Assembly: GCF_000620705.1 (NCBI RefSeq)
Contig: NZ_KK211169.1
Coordinates: forward strand, 285,895-349,894
Source: Nocardioides sp. URHA0020
Lineage (GTDB): Bacteria > Actinomycetota > Actinomycetes > Propionibacteriales > Nocardioidaceae
Reading direction: 5' to 3'
Length of the DNA stretch: 64,000 nucleotides
A model generated the notes under the pieces. The model was not told where the DNA came from. It did not search any database and saw only the letters and a program-made list of their open reading frames with translations. A program made the translations under genes and the position numbers. The first letter of the stretch is position 1; each line of letters starts with the position of its first letter. This document shows positions 8,283-17,071 of the stretch, one piece after another.

Positions 8283-8921
8283 ATGTCCCCCGTGAGTGCG
8301 TCCACCCCCGCGAACCCGCTGCTCCCCGAGCAGCCCGACGCCCGGACCCGGCTGGCCCGGGCGGCGGTCGAGGCGTTCGCCACGCGCGGCTTCCACGGCA
8401 CGACCACGCGCGACATCTCGACCGCGGCGGGCATGAGCCCGGCCGCGCTCTACGTGCACCACCGGTCCAAGGAGGAGCTGCTCTTCGAGCTCGCCCTGGT
8501 GGGTCACGAGCGGGTGCTCGCGATGGTGCGGGCGTCGGTGGCGCTCTCCGCCGACCCCGTCGAGCAGCTCGGCGTCCTGGTCGAGGACTTCGTGCGCGAC
8601 CACGCGCTCGTGCACACCGGTGCGCGGGTGATCAACTACGAGCTCGCGGCCCTGAGCGAGGAGCACCTCGCCGAGATCGTCGCCGTCCGACACGAGATCG
8701 ACCTCGCCGTCCGCGACGTCATCGACCGCGGCGTCGCGGCCGGTGCCTTCCACACCCCCGACGCCCACATGACCGCGCTCGCGGTGCTGTCGCTCGGGAT
8801 CGACGTCGCGCGCTGGTTCCGCGACGAGGGGCGCTGGACGCCCGACGAGGTCGCGGTGCACTACCGGCTGCTGGCGCTGCGGATGGCCGGCGCCGAGGGT
8901 GGTTTCGAGGCTCGGCGCTAG
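8283..8921 (+). CDS. TetR family regulator
   Basis: A 212-residue protein with an N-terminal TetR helix-turn-helix (TTRDISTAAGMSPAALYVHH) and a variable ligand-binding domain. It is divergent from the catabolic operon and presumably controls it through the operator at 8267-8280. No ribosome site precedes the ATG at 8283, so the mRNA may be leaderless; a GTG at 8292 is the alternative start. The last residues (EGGFEARR) and the stop codon come from the repeat at 8898-8943. The natural C-terminus may therefore have been changed by repeat insertion. Confidence 0.88.
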   Translation: MSPVSASTPANPLLPEQPDARTRLARAAVEAFATRGFHGTTTRDISTAAGMSPAALYVHHRSKEELLFELALVGHERVLAMVRASVALSADPVEQLGVLVEDFVRDHALVHTGARVINYELAALSEEHLAEIVAVRHEIDLAVRDVIDRGVAAGAFHTPDAHMTALAVLSLGIDVARWFRDEGRWTPDEVAVHYRLLALRMAGAEGGFEARR

Positions 8922-9080
8922 CGCGCCTCGCACCTCAACCACCGGCCTTCCCTCGCACCTCAACGACCGGGTCCGCGCCGAGGGTGGTTTCGAGGCTCGG
9001 CGCTAGCGCGCCTCGCACCTCAACGACCGGCCCTCCCTCGCACCTCGACCACCGGCCCCTCCCTCGCACCTCGGCCATCG
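8898..9080. repeat. Block of palindromic repeats, two long units plus short tandem copies
   Basis: Two nearly identical units of about 48 bases start at 8891 and 8976. Each runs from GGTGGTTTCGAGG through GCGCTAGCGC to CTCGCACCTCAAC, and can fold into a long imperfect hairpin (arms GGTGGTT and AACCACC in the first). Further copies of CCTCGCACCTC followed by a diverged ACCGG end lie near 8951, 9036 and 9062. The first unit overlaps the 3' end of the TetR gene. I see no coding sequence in 8922-9112. The hairpins may act as transcript ends. Confidence 0.75.
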
Positions 9081-9100
9081 GGCTCGCCACCACCCAGTGG

Positions 9101-9106
9101 CAGGAT
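9101..9106 (+). promoter_or_regulatory. Candidate -10 element, leaderless aldo/keto reductase transcript
   Basis: CAGGAT lies 6 bases before the ATG at 9113, the spacing expected when transcription starts at the A of the start codon. No ribosome site is visible. Confidence 0.35.
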
Positions 9107-9112
9107 CGGCCC

Positions 9113-10153
9113 ATGAGCTACGAAGCAGCCGAGAACCGGTACGACGCCTCGACCGGGATGACCTACCGCCACACCGGTCGCAGTGGTCTGCAGCTCCCGG
9201 TGATCTCCCTGGGGCTGTGGCAGAACTTCGGCACCGACCGGCCGGAGGAGACCCAGCGAGCGATCCTGCGGCGGGCCTTCGACCGCGGCGTGACGCACTT
9301 CGACCTGGCCAACAACTACGGGCCGCCGTACGGCCGCGCGGAGGAGAACTTCGGGCGCTACCTGCGCGACGACTTCGCGCCCTACCGCGACGAGCTGGTC
9401 ATCTCCACCAAGGCCGGCTACGACATGTGGCCGGGTCCCTACGGGCAGGGCGGCGGCTCACGGAAGTACGTCCTCTCCTCGCTCGACCAGTCGCTGGGCC
9501 GGATGGGGCTCGACTACGTCGACATCTTCTACAGCCACCGCTTCGACCCGGACACCCCGGTCGAGGAGACGATGATGGCCCTGGACCAGGCGGTGCGGCA
9601 GGGCAAGGCGCTCTACGCCGGCATCTCGTCGTACTCCGCCGCGCAGACCAACGAGGCGGCCTCGATCGCGCGCGACCTCGGCACGCCGCTGCTGATCCAC
9701 CAGCCGTCGTACTCCATGCTGAACCGCTGGATCGAGGAGGACCTGCTCGACGAGCTCGAGCAGCAGGGGATGGGGTGCATCGTCTTCTCGCCGCTGGCGC
9801 AGGGGCTGCTGACCGACCGCTACCTCGACGGCGTCCCGGCGGACTCGCGGGCCGCGCGCGACGGCTCCAGCCTGGGCAGTGACCACCTCGAGGAGTCCAG
9901 GCTGCGCCACGTGCGCCGGCTCAACGAGATCGCGCAGGGGCGCGGCCAGAAGCTCGCCCAGCTCGCCCTGCAGTGGGCGGTCCGCGACCCGCGCGTCACG
10001 TCGGCGGTCATCGGTGCCTCGAGCGTCTCGCAGCTCGACGCCAACCTGGACGCGCTGAGCTTCCCGGACCTGACCGAGGCCGAGCTCGGCGCCATCGACG
10101 AGGACGCCGTCGAGGCAGGCATCAATCTCTGGGTCACGAAGCCCGCGGAGTGA
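9113..10153 (+). CDS. Aldo/keto reductase, YghZ (L-glyceraldehyde 3-phosphate reductase) type
   Basis: A 346-residue aldo/keto reductase that matches E. coli YghZ closely from memory. Shared segments include FDLANNYGPPYG, STKAGYDMWPGPYG, LDYVDIFYSHR and SPLAQGLL. Catalytic Asp and Tyr lie in FDLANNYG, Lys in STKAG and His in YSHR. YghZ reduces L-glyceraldehyde 3-phosphate and methylglyoxal with NADPH. The protein is cytoplasmic. It stands alone between the repeat block and the GntR gene, separated from the GntR gene by only 13 bases. Confidence 0.9.
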   Translation: MSYEAAENRYDASTGMTYRHTGRSGLQLPVISLGLWQNFGTDRPEETQRAILRRAFDRGVTHFDLANNYGPPYGRAEENFGRYLRDDFAPYRDELVISTKAGYDMWPGPYGQGGGSRKYVLSSLDQSLGRMGLDYVDIFYSHRFDPDTPVEETMMALDQAVRQGKALYAGISSYSAAQTNEAASIARDLGTPLLIHQPSYSMLNRWIEEDLLDELEQQGMGCIVFSPLAQGLLTDRYLDGVPADSRAARDGSSLGSDHLEESRLRHVRRLNEIAQGRGQKLAQLALQWAVRDPRVTSAVIGASSVSQLDANLDALSFPDLTEAELGAIDEDAVEAGINLWVTKPAE

Positions 10154-10154
10154 G

Positions 10155-10160
10155 TACGGT
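10155..10160 (+). promoter_or_regulatory. Candidate -10 element, leaderless GntR transcript
   Basis: TACGGT lies 6 bases before the ATG at 10167 and overlaps the end of the aldo/keto reductase stop region. No ribosome site is visible, which fits a leaderless mRNA. Confidence 0.45.
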
Positions 10161-10166
10161 TCGGTC

Positions 10167-10829
10167 ATGACCGTCGGGCACCAGCACGGAGCACTCCGGG
10201 AGCACCTCGTGGCAGCCCTCCGCGAGGACATCGTCTCGGGGCAGCTGGCGCCGGGCACGCCACTGCGCACCGAGGTGGTCATGCAGCGCTTCGGGGTCTC
10301 CAACTCCCCGCTGCGCGAGGCCTTCGCCCAGCTGGCCTCGGAGGGGCTGGTCGTCGTCCAGCGCAACCGGGGTGCCGTCGTCGCCCCGCTCGACCGGGCC
10401 CATGCCGCCGACGTCTTCCGGGTCAGCGTGCTGCTGATGGAGCACGTGCTGCGCTGGAGCCTGCCGCACGTGGTGGCCGGTGACATGGCGACGTTGCGCC
10501 GGATCGCGCTGGACTTCGACCTCGCCTACCGCAGCGGCGACCTCGTCACCGCGTTCGCGGAGTCCGACCGGTTCGGGGAGGCGCTGCTGGACCGGTGCGG
10601 CAGCCCCGAGCTCGCCCGCGCCGTGAGGACGCTCCTGCCCCAGCTGCAGCGGCTGGTCCGCCTGATCGACGCGGTGGACTTCCTCGCGCTCCAGCACTCG
10701 TGGCAGTCCGCCGTCCTGGCCTCGGCCGAGGACCGCGACGTCGAGAGCGCGGTCGTCGCCCTCCGCTCGATCTGGCGGCAGGTCGAGCGCGCGGTCGAGG
10801 ACGTGGACGACGACGTCATCGGCGCCTGA
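10167..10829 (+). CDS. GntR family regulator, FadR subfamily
   Basis: A 220-residue regulator with an N-terminal winged helix (PLRTEVVMQRFGVSNSPLREAFAQLASEGLV) and an all-helical FCD-type C-terminal domain (residues about 80-215). FadR-subfamily proteins sense organic acids or acyl compounds. The conserved FCD metal-binding Asp/His set is not obvious here. Its targets cannot be told. The flanking aldo/keto reductase and the membrane protein downstream are the nearest candidates. Confidence 0.87.
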   Translation: MTVGHQHGALREHLVAALREDIVSGQLAPGTPLRTEVVMQRFGVSNSPLREAFAQLASEGLVVVQRNRGAVVAPLDRAHAADVFRVSVLLMEHVLRWSLPHVVAGDMATLRRIALDFDLAYRSGDLVTAFAESDRFGEALLDRCGSPELARAVRTLLPQLQRLVRLIDAVDFLALQHSWQSAVLASAEDRDVESAVVALRSIWRQVERAVEDVDDDVIGA

Positions 10830-10843
10830 GTGCGGACCGGACC

Positions 10844-11296
10844 ATGACCGCTCCGGACCTGCACCCGGCCGTCGTGGCCCTGCGTCGCAAGCAGCGTGCC
10901 GGTGCGATCAACCGTCGCGTCGGCTGGGTCCTGCTGCCGGTCGTGGTCGCGGCGACGGCGTCGCACTACCTGCCGGGGGACCGGACCGCGCTCGGCGTGG
11001 TCCTCGTGGCGGCCGTCGTGGGACTGAACACGACCCACCTGGGACTGTCGGTCTACGTGTTCGGCCTGGTGCGGCCACGGCGCACGCTGAAGGTCTTCCA
11101 CATCTACTTCGGCTACGCGCTCGGGGTGGTGATCTGGACCTCCCAGACCAACCTGGACAACGAGCCGCTGCACACCTACCTGACGATCCTGATGTTCCTC
11201 GGGATCGCCGGCCACCTCGTGCTCGCCGTGCGCTACGCCGCCCGGCGCCGGGCCGCGCAGCAGGTCGCCGCGGCGAGCTGGGGACCGTGGCCGTGA
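10844..11296 (+). CDS. Small membrane protein of unknown function (150 aa)
   Basis: A 150-residue protein with three or four hydrophobic segments (WVLLPVVVAATASHYL, LGVVLVAAVVGLNTTHLGLS, YFGYALGVVIW, ILMFLGIAGHLVLAV) and a basic N- and C-terminus. I do not recognise the family. It starts 14 bases after the GntR stop and may share its transcript. Confidence 0.75.
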   Translation: MTAPDLHPAVVALRRKQRAGAINRRVGWVLLPVVVAATASHYLPGDRTALGVVLVAAVVGLNTTHLGLSVYVFGLVRPRRTLKVFHIYFGYALGVVIWTSQTNLDNEPLHTYLTILMFLGIAGHLVLAVRYAARRRAAQQVAAASWGPWP

Positions 11297-11303
11297 CGCC
11301 GGG

Positions 11304-12278
11304 TCAGGTGCGGTCGCGGGCGCGGTCGCGGCTGTTCTCCCACAGCTGGCAGCCCACGAGCACGACGACGGCGAGCAGTGCGCCGGCCAGCACGTCGATC
11401 ACGTAGTGCTCGGCGTAGTAGACGAGCGCCGTGCACATCGCGAGCGGGTAGAGCACGAGGAGCCAGCGGTACGGCGTCCGCAGCCGCTGGATGCCGTAGA
11501 GCGCGATCAGGAACGTGATGCCGGCATGTAGCGACGGCATCGCCGCGACCGGGTTGCCGACGCCCTGGAGCACCACGTCCATCCGGCCCAGGCCGATGTC
11601 GTGCCAGCCGCGGCCGGTGATCCGGATGACCCGCGCGTGCAGGGCGCCCTGCTCGGAGGCCATCCACGGCGGCGCCATCGGGTAGAGCATGTAGATCGCG
11701 AGCGCGCCGAAGTTGATGATCACGTAGCGACGCATCCACTTGATCCACTCGCCGCGGTTGCGCACCCAGAGCACGGCGGCGATCGTCAGCCCGGTCACGA
11801 AGTGGGTCGCGTAGACGGTCGTGAAGAGCACGTCGTACCAGCGCGGCTCGCTCGACCGCAGGCACGGGTCGCCGCACAGCGCGCGCTGGAGCCGCTCGGT
11901 CGGCGTCTGCCCGAAGCCGACCCACTCGTCGAAGCGGATCGGCATGGTCACGTGCACCGGCAGCCCGATCTCGTCGGTCAGCCCGCGGGTGAAGAAGTAG
12001 ATGACCAGCCCGGCGACCGGGAGCCACCAGTCCTTGAGGAAGTTCAGGTGATAGCTCGGGCGCGCCTGGATGTTCCAGGCCACCGTGCCGAGCCAGAGCC
12101 ACAGGAAGACCCCGACGGTGTCGTTGGGGATGCCCAGCGTCTCCGACCACAGCACCAGCAGCGCGGCGTACCCGAGCATCGCGGCGACCCGGACCTTGCG
12201 ACTGGTGCGCGGGTAGGGCAGCGGCCGGGCCGTGGGGGCGGCGACGGTCTGCTCGTCCTCCTCGGCTCCCCTGGTCAC
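11304..12278 (-). CDS. PAP2-family membrane phosphatase/transferase (inositol-P-ceramide-synthase-like)
   Basis: A 324-residue membrane protein with about six transmembrane segments. The PAP2 catalytic motifs are MPSLHAG at about 246-252 and EHYVIDVLAG near 290, with the nucleophilic His between charged residues. The layout matches the PAP2_3 group, which includes Aur1/Ipt1-like enzymes that act on lipid phosphates or transfer phosphoinositol head groups. The GTG start lies 6 bases after a TAGAAT -10 hexamer, so the mRNA is probably leaderless. Substrate unknown. Confidence 0.85.
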   Translation of the reverse strand: MTRGAEEDEQTVAAPTARPLPYPRTSRKVRVAAMLGYAALLVLWSETLGIPNDTVGVFLWLWLGTVAWNIQARPSYHLNFLKDWWLPVAGLVIYFFTRGLTDEIGLPVHVTMPIRFDEWVGFGQTPTERLQRALCGDPCLRSSEPRWYDVLFTTVYATHFVTGLTIAAVLWVRNRGEWIKWMRRYVIINFGALAIYMLYPMAPPWMASEQGALHARVIRITGRGWHDIGLGRMDVVLQGVGNPVAAMPSLHAGITFLIALYGIQRLRTPYRWLLVLYPLAMCTALVYYAEHYVIDVLAGALLAVVVLVGCQLWENSRDRARDRT

Positions 12279-12284
12279 AGAGGG

Positions 12285-12290
12285 ATTCTA
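12285..12290 (-). promoter_or_regulatory. -10 element of the PAP2 gene, leaderless
   Basis: Read on the minus strand this is TAGAAT, one base from the TATAAT consensus, followed by 6 bases and the GTG start at 12278. It is one of the clearest leaderless promoters in the window. Confidence 0.6.
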
Positions 12291-12380
12291 AGGACCGCCC
12301 GCACGTACGACGGACCGGGCACCGGTCTCGCCAACAACCCGGTGGCCGGGAGGGCCGCCGATGGCGGACAATCCTCCGAC

Positions 12381-14075
12381 GTGGGACACGTGGATGTGGC
12401 AGGGGTGCGCTACGAGCTGCCGGACGGCCGGGTGCTGCTCGACGACGTGTCGTTCCGGGTGGGCGAGGGGGCCAAGGTCGCACTCGTCGGGGCCAACGGC
12501 GCCGGCAAGACGACGCTCCTGCGGATCATCACCGGCGACCTGTCCCCGCACGCCGGGGCGGTCACCCGCTCCGGAGGGCTCGGGGTGATGCGCCAGGCCG
12601 TCGGAGCCGCGCTCGGCGACGACCCCACCGTGAAGGACCTGCTGCTGAGCGTCTCGCCGCCGCGGGTCCGCGCGGCGGCGGCCGAGGTCGACCGCTGCGA
12701 GCTGGCGCTGATGGAGACCGACGACGAGAAGTCGCAGATGGCCTACGCCCACGCGCTGTCGGAGTTCACCGACGCCGGTGGCTACGACATCGAGGTCACC
12801 TGGGACGTCTGCACGATGGCGGCGCTGGCGCTGTCCTACGACCGCGCGAAGTACCGCACCCTCGGCACCCTCTCCGGTGGCGAGCAGAAGCGACTGGTCC
12901 TGGAGTTCCTGCTCCGCGGTCCCGACGAGGTGCTGCTGCTCGACGAGCCCGACAACTACCTCGACGTCCCCGGCAAGATCTGGCTCGAGGGCCGGGTCCG
13001 CGAGTCCGACAAGACCATCCTGATGATCAGCCACGACCGCGAGCTGCTCGACAACACCGCCACCCGCGTCGTGACGGTCGAGCTGGGCCACGCCGGCAAC
13101 ACCGTGTGGACCCACCCGGGCGGCTTCTCGTCGTACCACCAGGCGCGCCGCGACCGGTTCCTGCGCTTCGAGGAGCTCCGCAAGCGCTGGGACGAGGAGC
13201 ACGCCAAGCTCAAGCAGCTGGTGCTCCACTACAAGATCAAGTCGGAGTACAACGACGGCATGGCGTCGCAGTACCGCGCCGCCCAGACCCGGCTGCGCAA
13301 GTTCGAGGAGGCCGGCCCGCCGACCGAGCAGCCCCGCGAGCAGCAGGTCACGATGCGGCTGCAGGGCGGCCGGACCGGCAAGCGTGCGGTCGTCTGCGAG
13401 GGCCTCGAGCTGACCGGGCTGATGAGGCCCTTCGACCTCGAGGTCTGGTACGGCGAGCGCGTGGCCGTGCTGGGCTCCAACGGCTCGGGCAAGTCCCACT
13501 TCCTGCGGCTGCTCGCCGCCGGTGGCAGCGACCCGGACGTCGAGCACCGCCCGGTCGGCGACGTCGAGATCAAGCCGGTCCCGCACGTCGGCAAGGCCAA
13601 GCTCGGCGCCCGGGTGCGCCCCGGCTGGTTCGTCCAGACCCATGAGCACCCCGAGCTGATGGGACGCACGCTGCTCGAGATCCTGCACCGCGGCGACGGC
13701 TCGCCCAACGGCCGCTCGGGGATGGGCCGCGAGCAGGCGGCGCGGGTCCTGGACCGCTACGAGCTGGCGCACGCGGGCGAGCAGCGGTTCGAGTCCCTCT
13801 CCGGCGGTCAGCAGGCCCGCTTCCAGATCCTGCTGCTCGAGCTGTCGGGCGCCACGCTGCTGCTCCTCGACGAGCCCACCGACAACCTCGACGTGCAGTC
13901 GGCCGAGGCGCTCGAGGAGGGGCTCGAGGCCTTCGACGGCACGGTCCTCGCGGTCACCCACGACCGCTGGTTCGCGCGCGGCTTCGACCGGTTCCTGGTG
14001 TACGGCGCCGACGGCGAGGTCTACGAGTCCGACGGCCCCGTCTGGGACGAGGGTCGGGTGCAGCGCGCCCGATGA
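12381..14075 (+). CDS. ABC-F family ATPase (two ABC domains, no membrane domain)
   Basis: A 564-residue protein with two ABC ATPase domains. The first has Walker A GANGAGKTT, signature LSGGEQKR and Walker B VLLLDEPDNYLD; the second has GSNGSGKSH, LSGGQQAR and LLLLDEPTDNLD. A linker of about 80 residues joins them. ABC-F proteins act on the ribosome as translation factors or resistance proteins and do not transport. The second Walker A ends in Ser-His instead of the usual Thr/Ser-Thr. I start at the GTG at 12381; GTGs at 12390 and 12396 are alternatives. GACAAT lies 8 bases upstream. Confidence 0.9.
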   Translation: MGHVDVAGVRYELPDGRVLLDDVSFRVGEGAKVALVGANGAGKTTLLRIITGDLSPHAGAVTRSGGLGVMRQAVGAALGDDPTVKDLLLSVSPPRVRAAAAEVDRCELALMETDDEKSQMAYAHALSEFTDAGGYDIEVTWDVCTMAALALSYDRAKYRTLGTLSGGEQKRLVLEFLLRGPDEVLLLDEPDNYLDVPGKIWLEGRVRESDKTILMISHDRELLDNTATRVVTVELGHAGNTVWTHPGGFSSYHQARRDRFLRFEELRKRWDEEHAKLKQLVLHYKIKSEYNDGMASQYRAAQTRLRKFEEAGPPTEQPREQQVTMRLQGGRTGKRAVVCEGLELTGLMRPFDLEVWYGERVAVLGSNGSGKSHFLRLLAAGGSDPDVEHRPVGDVEIKPVPHVGKAKLGARVRPGWFVQTHEHPELMGRTLLEILHRGDGSPNGRSGMGREQAARVLDRYELAHAGEQRFESLSGGQQARFQILLLELSGATLLLLDEPTDNLDVQSAEALEEGLEAFDGTVLAVTHDRWFARGFDRFLVYGADGEVYESDGPVWDEGRVQRAR

Positions 14076-15115
14076 GCGCGCTCCAGATCGTCGAGGTCGA
14101 CGTCTTCGACGACGCGGCCCTCGACGCCTGGCACCGCGTCTACGAGGCCGCGGAGCGTGCGTGCGGGCCGGAGGTGGCCGCGACCTGGCAGCTCGAGGAG
14201 GTCCGGGCCCTGATGCAGGCCCGGGGCACCCGCTACTGGGACGGCGGCTACTCCGGCTTCGCCGACGGCCGGCTGGTGACCGTCGGGTGGGCCCAGCTGA
14301 CCCTCCTCGACAACACCGAGCGGGCCGAGCTCGCCGTCCACACCCTGCCCGACGCACGCCGTCGCGGGCACGCGAGCGCGATGCTCGCCCACCTCGAAGG
14401 GGTCGCCCGCGACCGCGGCCGCACCATCCTGGTGGGAGAGAGCTCCTGGCCGTACGCCGCCGGGCCGTCGGGGGCCGGCCAGCCGGGTCGCGAGCTCGCC
14501 CGGTCCGCCGGCTACGATCTCGCCCTCGGTGACGTGAAGCGCCGGCTGGCGCTGCCGGTGGCCGACGAGGTCCTCGACGAGCTGGCTGCGGAGGCGGCGG
14601 GGCACCACGCCGGCTACCTGCTGCGCTCGTGGATCGGGCCGGTCCCGGACGAGCTCGTCGACGGCTGGGCCCGACTCACCTCGTCCCTCGACACCGAGGC
14701 GCCCACCGGCGAGCTGCACCTGGAGCCGGCGTACGCCGACGTGGCGACCGTGCGTGAGGGCGAGGCTCTCCTCGTCGCCCAGGGCCGCACCAAGGTCAAC
14801 ACCGTCGCCCTCGACCCCGAGGGTCAGGTCGTCGCCTACTCCGACATCGCGACGACGGTGCACGAGCCCGGCCGCGCCTACCAGTGGGGCACGCTCGTAC
14901 GCCGCGACGCGCGCGGCCACCGCCTGGGGCTGGCCGTGAAGGTCGCCAACCAGCGGCTGCTCCAGCGCGAGCACCCGGACGTGCGCGAGCTGATCACCTA
15001 CAACGCCGAGGTCAACCGCCACATGATCGGGGTCAACGAGCGGCTCGGGTTCGTCCCGGTCGCCCGCCTGGGCGAGTTCCAGAAGCGGGTGACGGAGAAA
15101 GGCCCCACCGGCTGA
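14072..15115 (+). CDS. Tandem GNAT acetyltransferase (347 aa)
   Basis: Two GNAT folds in tandem. The N-terminal one has the acetyl-CoA loop DARRRGHASAML; the C-terminal one has DARGHRLGLAVKVANQRLL and a typical end (YNAEVNRHMIGVNERLGF). The double fold resembles MshD (mycothiol synthase), but many actinobacterial paralogues share it, so the substrate is open. Its ATG overlaps the ABC-F stop by 4 bases, so the two are co-translated. The stop codon lies in the left arm of the terminator hairpin. Confidence 0.85.
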   Translation: MSALQIVEVDVFDDAALDAWHRVYEAAERACGPEVAATWQLEEVRALMQARGTRYWDGGYSGFADGRLVTVGWAQLTLLDNTERAELAVHTLPDARRRGHASAMLAHLEGVARDRGRTILVGESSWPYAAGPSGAGQPGRELARSAGYDLALGDVKRRLALPVADEVLDELAAEAAGHHAGYLLRSWIGPVPDELVDGWARLTSSLDTEAPTGELHLEPAYADVATVREGEALLVAQGRTKVNTVALDPEGQVVAYSDIATTVHEPGRAYQWGTLVRRDARGHRLGLAVKVANQRLLQREHPDVRELITYNAEVNRHMIGVNERLGFVPVARLGEFQKRVTEKGPTG

Positions 15116-15145
15116 CGGGAGACGGGCCGGTCAGTCGGTGGGGCC
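15101..15145. terminator. Strong bidirectional terminator hairpin
   Basis: The arms at 15101-15116 and 15130-15145 pair over 16 bp with one G-T pair (GGCCCCACCGGCTGAC against its complement) around a 13-base loop. It sits between two convergent genes, so it can end both transcripts. There is no T-tract, as is common in actinobacteria. Confidence 0.75.
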
Positions 15146-15194
15146 TGGAGCCCCTTCCTGGGTCTCGGGTCCAGGTCGGGGTGGTTCGGGTGAG

Positions 15195-16454
15195 TCAGGA
15201 CTTGGACGAGGTGGCGTCCGAGTCGAGCGTGAGCGACGCGGTCTTGGTGTCGCCGCCGGACGTGTAGGTGACGGTGACCTTCTCGCCCGGCCGGTAGGAG
15301 CGGATCGTCGCGACCAGCGAGTCGGCGCCGGTGATCAGCTGGTCGTCGATCTTGGTGATCACGTCGCCCTTGGCGATCCCGGCGTCCGAGGCGGTCGAGC
15401 CGGAGCTGACGTCCTGGACCTGGGCGCCCTGGAGCACCTCCGCGCCGTCCTTGCTGGCGACGTCGGAGACCGAGATGCCGAGGCGCGCGTGGGTCGGGGT
15501 CTCGCCCTTGCTCATCTGGTCGACGATCGGCAGCACCTCGTCCATCGGGATCGCGAAGCCGAGGCCGATGGATCCGGCCTGCTCCTCCGAGGAGCTGGCG
15601 GTGCGGATCGAGGAGTTGATGCCGACGACGTTGCCGTCCAGGTCGACCAGCGCGCCTCCGCTGTTGCCGGGGTTGATCGCGGCGTCGGTCTGGATGGCGG
15701 GGTAGGTCGTGCTGTTGTTCTGGCTGTCGGTGCCCACGTCGACCGGTCGGTTCAGGGCGCTGACGATGCCGCTGGTGACCGTCGAGTCGAGCCCGAAGGG
15801 GGAGCCGATCGCGACCACGCTCTCGCCGACCTTGAGGTCGGCGGACTTGCCGATGGTCGCGGGGGTCAGGCCCGAGACGTCCTCGGCCTTGATGACCGCG
15901 GTGTCGGTCAGCGGGTCGGTGCCCACGACCTTGGCGGCGGCCGAGGTGCCGTCGTTGAAGAAGACGGTCATCGAGCCCCCGTCGCCGGCGATCGCCGCGA
16001 CGTGGTTGTTGGTGAGGATCTCGCCGTCCGAGCTGAGGATGATGCCCGAGCCCGAGCCGGAGCCCTGGCTGCCGGTCACGTCGATCTTCACGACCGACGG
16101 GAGGACCTTCGAGGCCACCGCCTCGACCGAGCCCTCCGCGGCAGGGGAGTCGGGGGTGTCGACGACCTGCGAGCTGCTGTGGTCGGTCGGGCTCGCGGCG
16201 CTGCCGGAGCCGTTGTCGTCGTAGGCGCTCCAGGCGGCCGCACCGCCGACGCCCGCCGCGCCGCCGACGACCAGGGCCGTCGCCACGACGGCGGCGGCCA
16301 GGCCGGCGCGCCGGGGGCGACGCTGGGTGGGGAGGGTCTGGGTCTCGGGAGCGGCGTACGACGGGGGACCCTCGGGGGCCGGTCCCTGGGGCGCCGGGTA
16401 CGAGAAGTACGGGTTCTGCGGGCCTTGCGGGGGGTTCGTCGGCTGCTCGCTCAT
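15195..16454 (-). CDS. Membrane-anchored HtrA/DegP-like serine protease with PDZ domain
   Basis: A 419-residue S1C protease. A Pro-rich cytoplasmic N-terminus (about 80 residues) is followed by one transmembrane helix (GLAAAVVATALVVGGAAGVGG), a trypsin-like domain and a C-terminal PDZ domain (about 310-400). The triad is His151 (TNNHVAA), Asp184 (TDTAVIK) and Ser265 (NPGNSGGA). Such proteins degrade or process misfolded cell-envelope proteins. It is a single gene, convergent with the acetyltransferase. CACAGT lies 6 bases before the ATG. Confidence 0.93.
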   Translation of the reverse strand: MSEQPTNPPQGPQNPYFSYPAPQGPAPEGPPSYAAPETQTLPTQRRPRRAGLAAAVVATALVVGGAAGVGGAAAWSAYDDNGSGSAASPTDHSSSQVVDTPDSPAAEGSVEAVASKVLPSVVKIDVTGSQGSGSGSGIILSSDGEILTNNHVAAIAGDGGSMTVFFNDGTSAAAKVVGTDPLTDTAVIKAEDVSGLTPATIGKSADLKVGESVVAIGSPFGLDSTVTSGIVSALNRPVDVGTDSQNNSTTYPAIQTDAAINPGNSGGALVDLDGNVVGINSSIRTASSSEEQAGSIGLGFAIPMDEVLPIVDQMSKGETPTHARLGISVSDVASKDGAEVLQGAQVQDVSSGSTASDAGIAKGDVITKIDDQLITGADSLVATIRSYRPGEKVTVTYTSGGDTKTASLTLDSDATSSKS

Positions 16455-16521
16455 GCCCCCACTGTGTTGGCACTGCCTGTGATCTACCTGAGACCCCGCT
16501 GGGCAGCCTCGAAGAAAGCGG

Positions 16522-17043
16522 CTAGTCCGGCTCGGTGACGGCCTCGGTGGCCAGGGTCATCTTCTTCAGCAGCGACGCCAGGGCGGCGCGCTCCTCGGCG
16601 TCCAGGACGTGCACCAGCTCGTCCTCGGCCCGGCCGCGCAGGCTCATCGCCCGACGCCAGATCGCCGCCCCGCTGCGGGTGACCTCGATGCCGACGCGGC
16701 GCCGGTCGTCGACGTCGGGCCGGCGCTGGATCCAGCCGGCCCGCTCGAGCGAGTCGAGCCGGCCCGTCATGCCGGCGTTGCTGATCTCCAGCGAGGCCGC
16801 CAGGGTCGACGGGCTGGCGTGCCCGGGGGTGTCGCTGACCATCAGGTGGTGGAGCGTGTCGTACTCGAAGTCCTGGAGCCCGGCCTCGACCAGCGCCTGC
16901 TGCTTGGTCAGCCTGAAGTGCTGCCGCAGCCGGCCGATCCGCACGACGATCGCCTCGACGTCGTCGTCGAACTCGACGTCGATCCAGTGGTCGCGCCAGC
17001 GGGCGACGTGCCGGTCGGCCCAGTCCTCGTCGGATGCGGTCAC
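16522..17043 (-). CDS. MarR family regulator
   Basis: A 173-residue winged-helix regulator with the MarR core (STLAASLEISNAGMTGRLDSLERAGWI then DDRRRVGIEVT). The GTG start at 17043 sits 6 bases after a TACGCT hexamer, so the mRNA is probably leaderless. It is divergent from an MFS exporter, a common arrangement in which MarR represses the pump until a small toxic compound binds. The operator candidate is at 17072-17091. Confidence 0.88.
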   Translation of the reverse strand: MTASDEDWADRHVARWRDHWIDVEFDDDVEAIVVRIGRLRQHFRLTKQQALVEAGLQDFEYDTLHHLMVSDTPGHASPSTLAASLEISNAGMTGRLDSLERAGWIQRRPDVDDRRRVGIEVTRSGAAIWRRAMSLRGRAEDELVHVLDAEERAALASLLKKMTLATEAVTEPD

Positions 17044-17049
17044 GACCGC

Positions 17050-17055
17050 AGCGTA
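17050..17055 (-). promoter_or_regulatory. -10 element of the MarR gene, leaderless
   Basis: TACGCT on the minus strand, 6 bases before the GTG start at 17043. Confidence 0.45.
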
Positions 17056-17071
17056 CGGCGTCGGGTGGCGG

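Noticed and set aside
8925..9080. Possible CRISPR array
   Set aside because: Repeat units are of unequal length with no spacers of constant size, and no cas genes are nearby. They are palindromic intergenic repeats.
12381..14075. ABC transporter ATPase
   Set aside because: Two ABC domains in one chain, a linker and no membrane domain or partner permease indicate the ABC-F translation-factor family.
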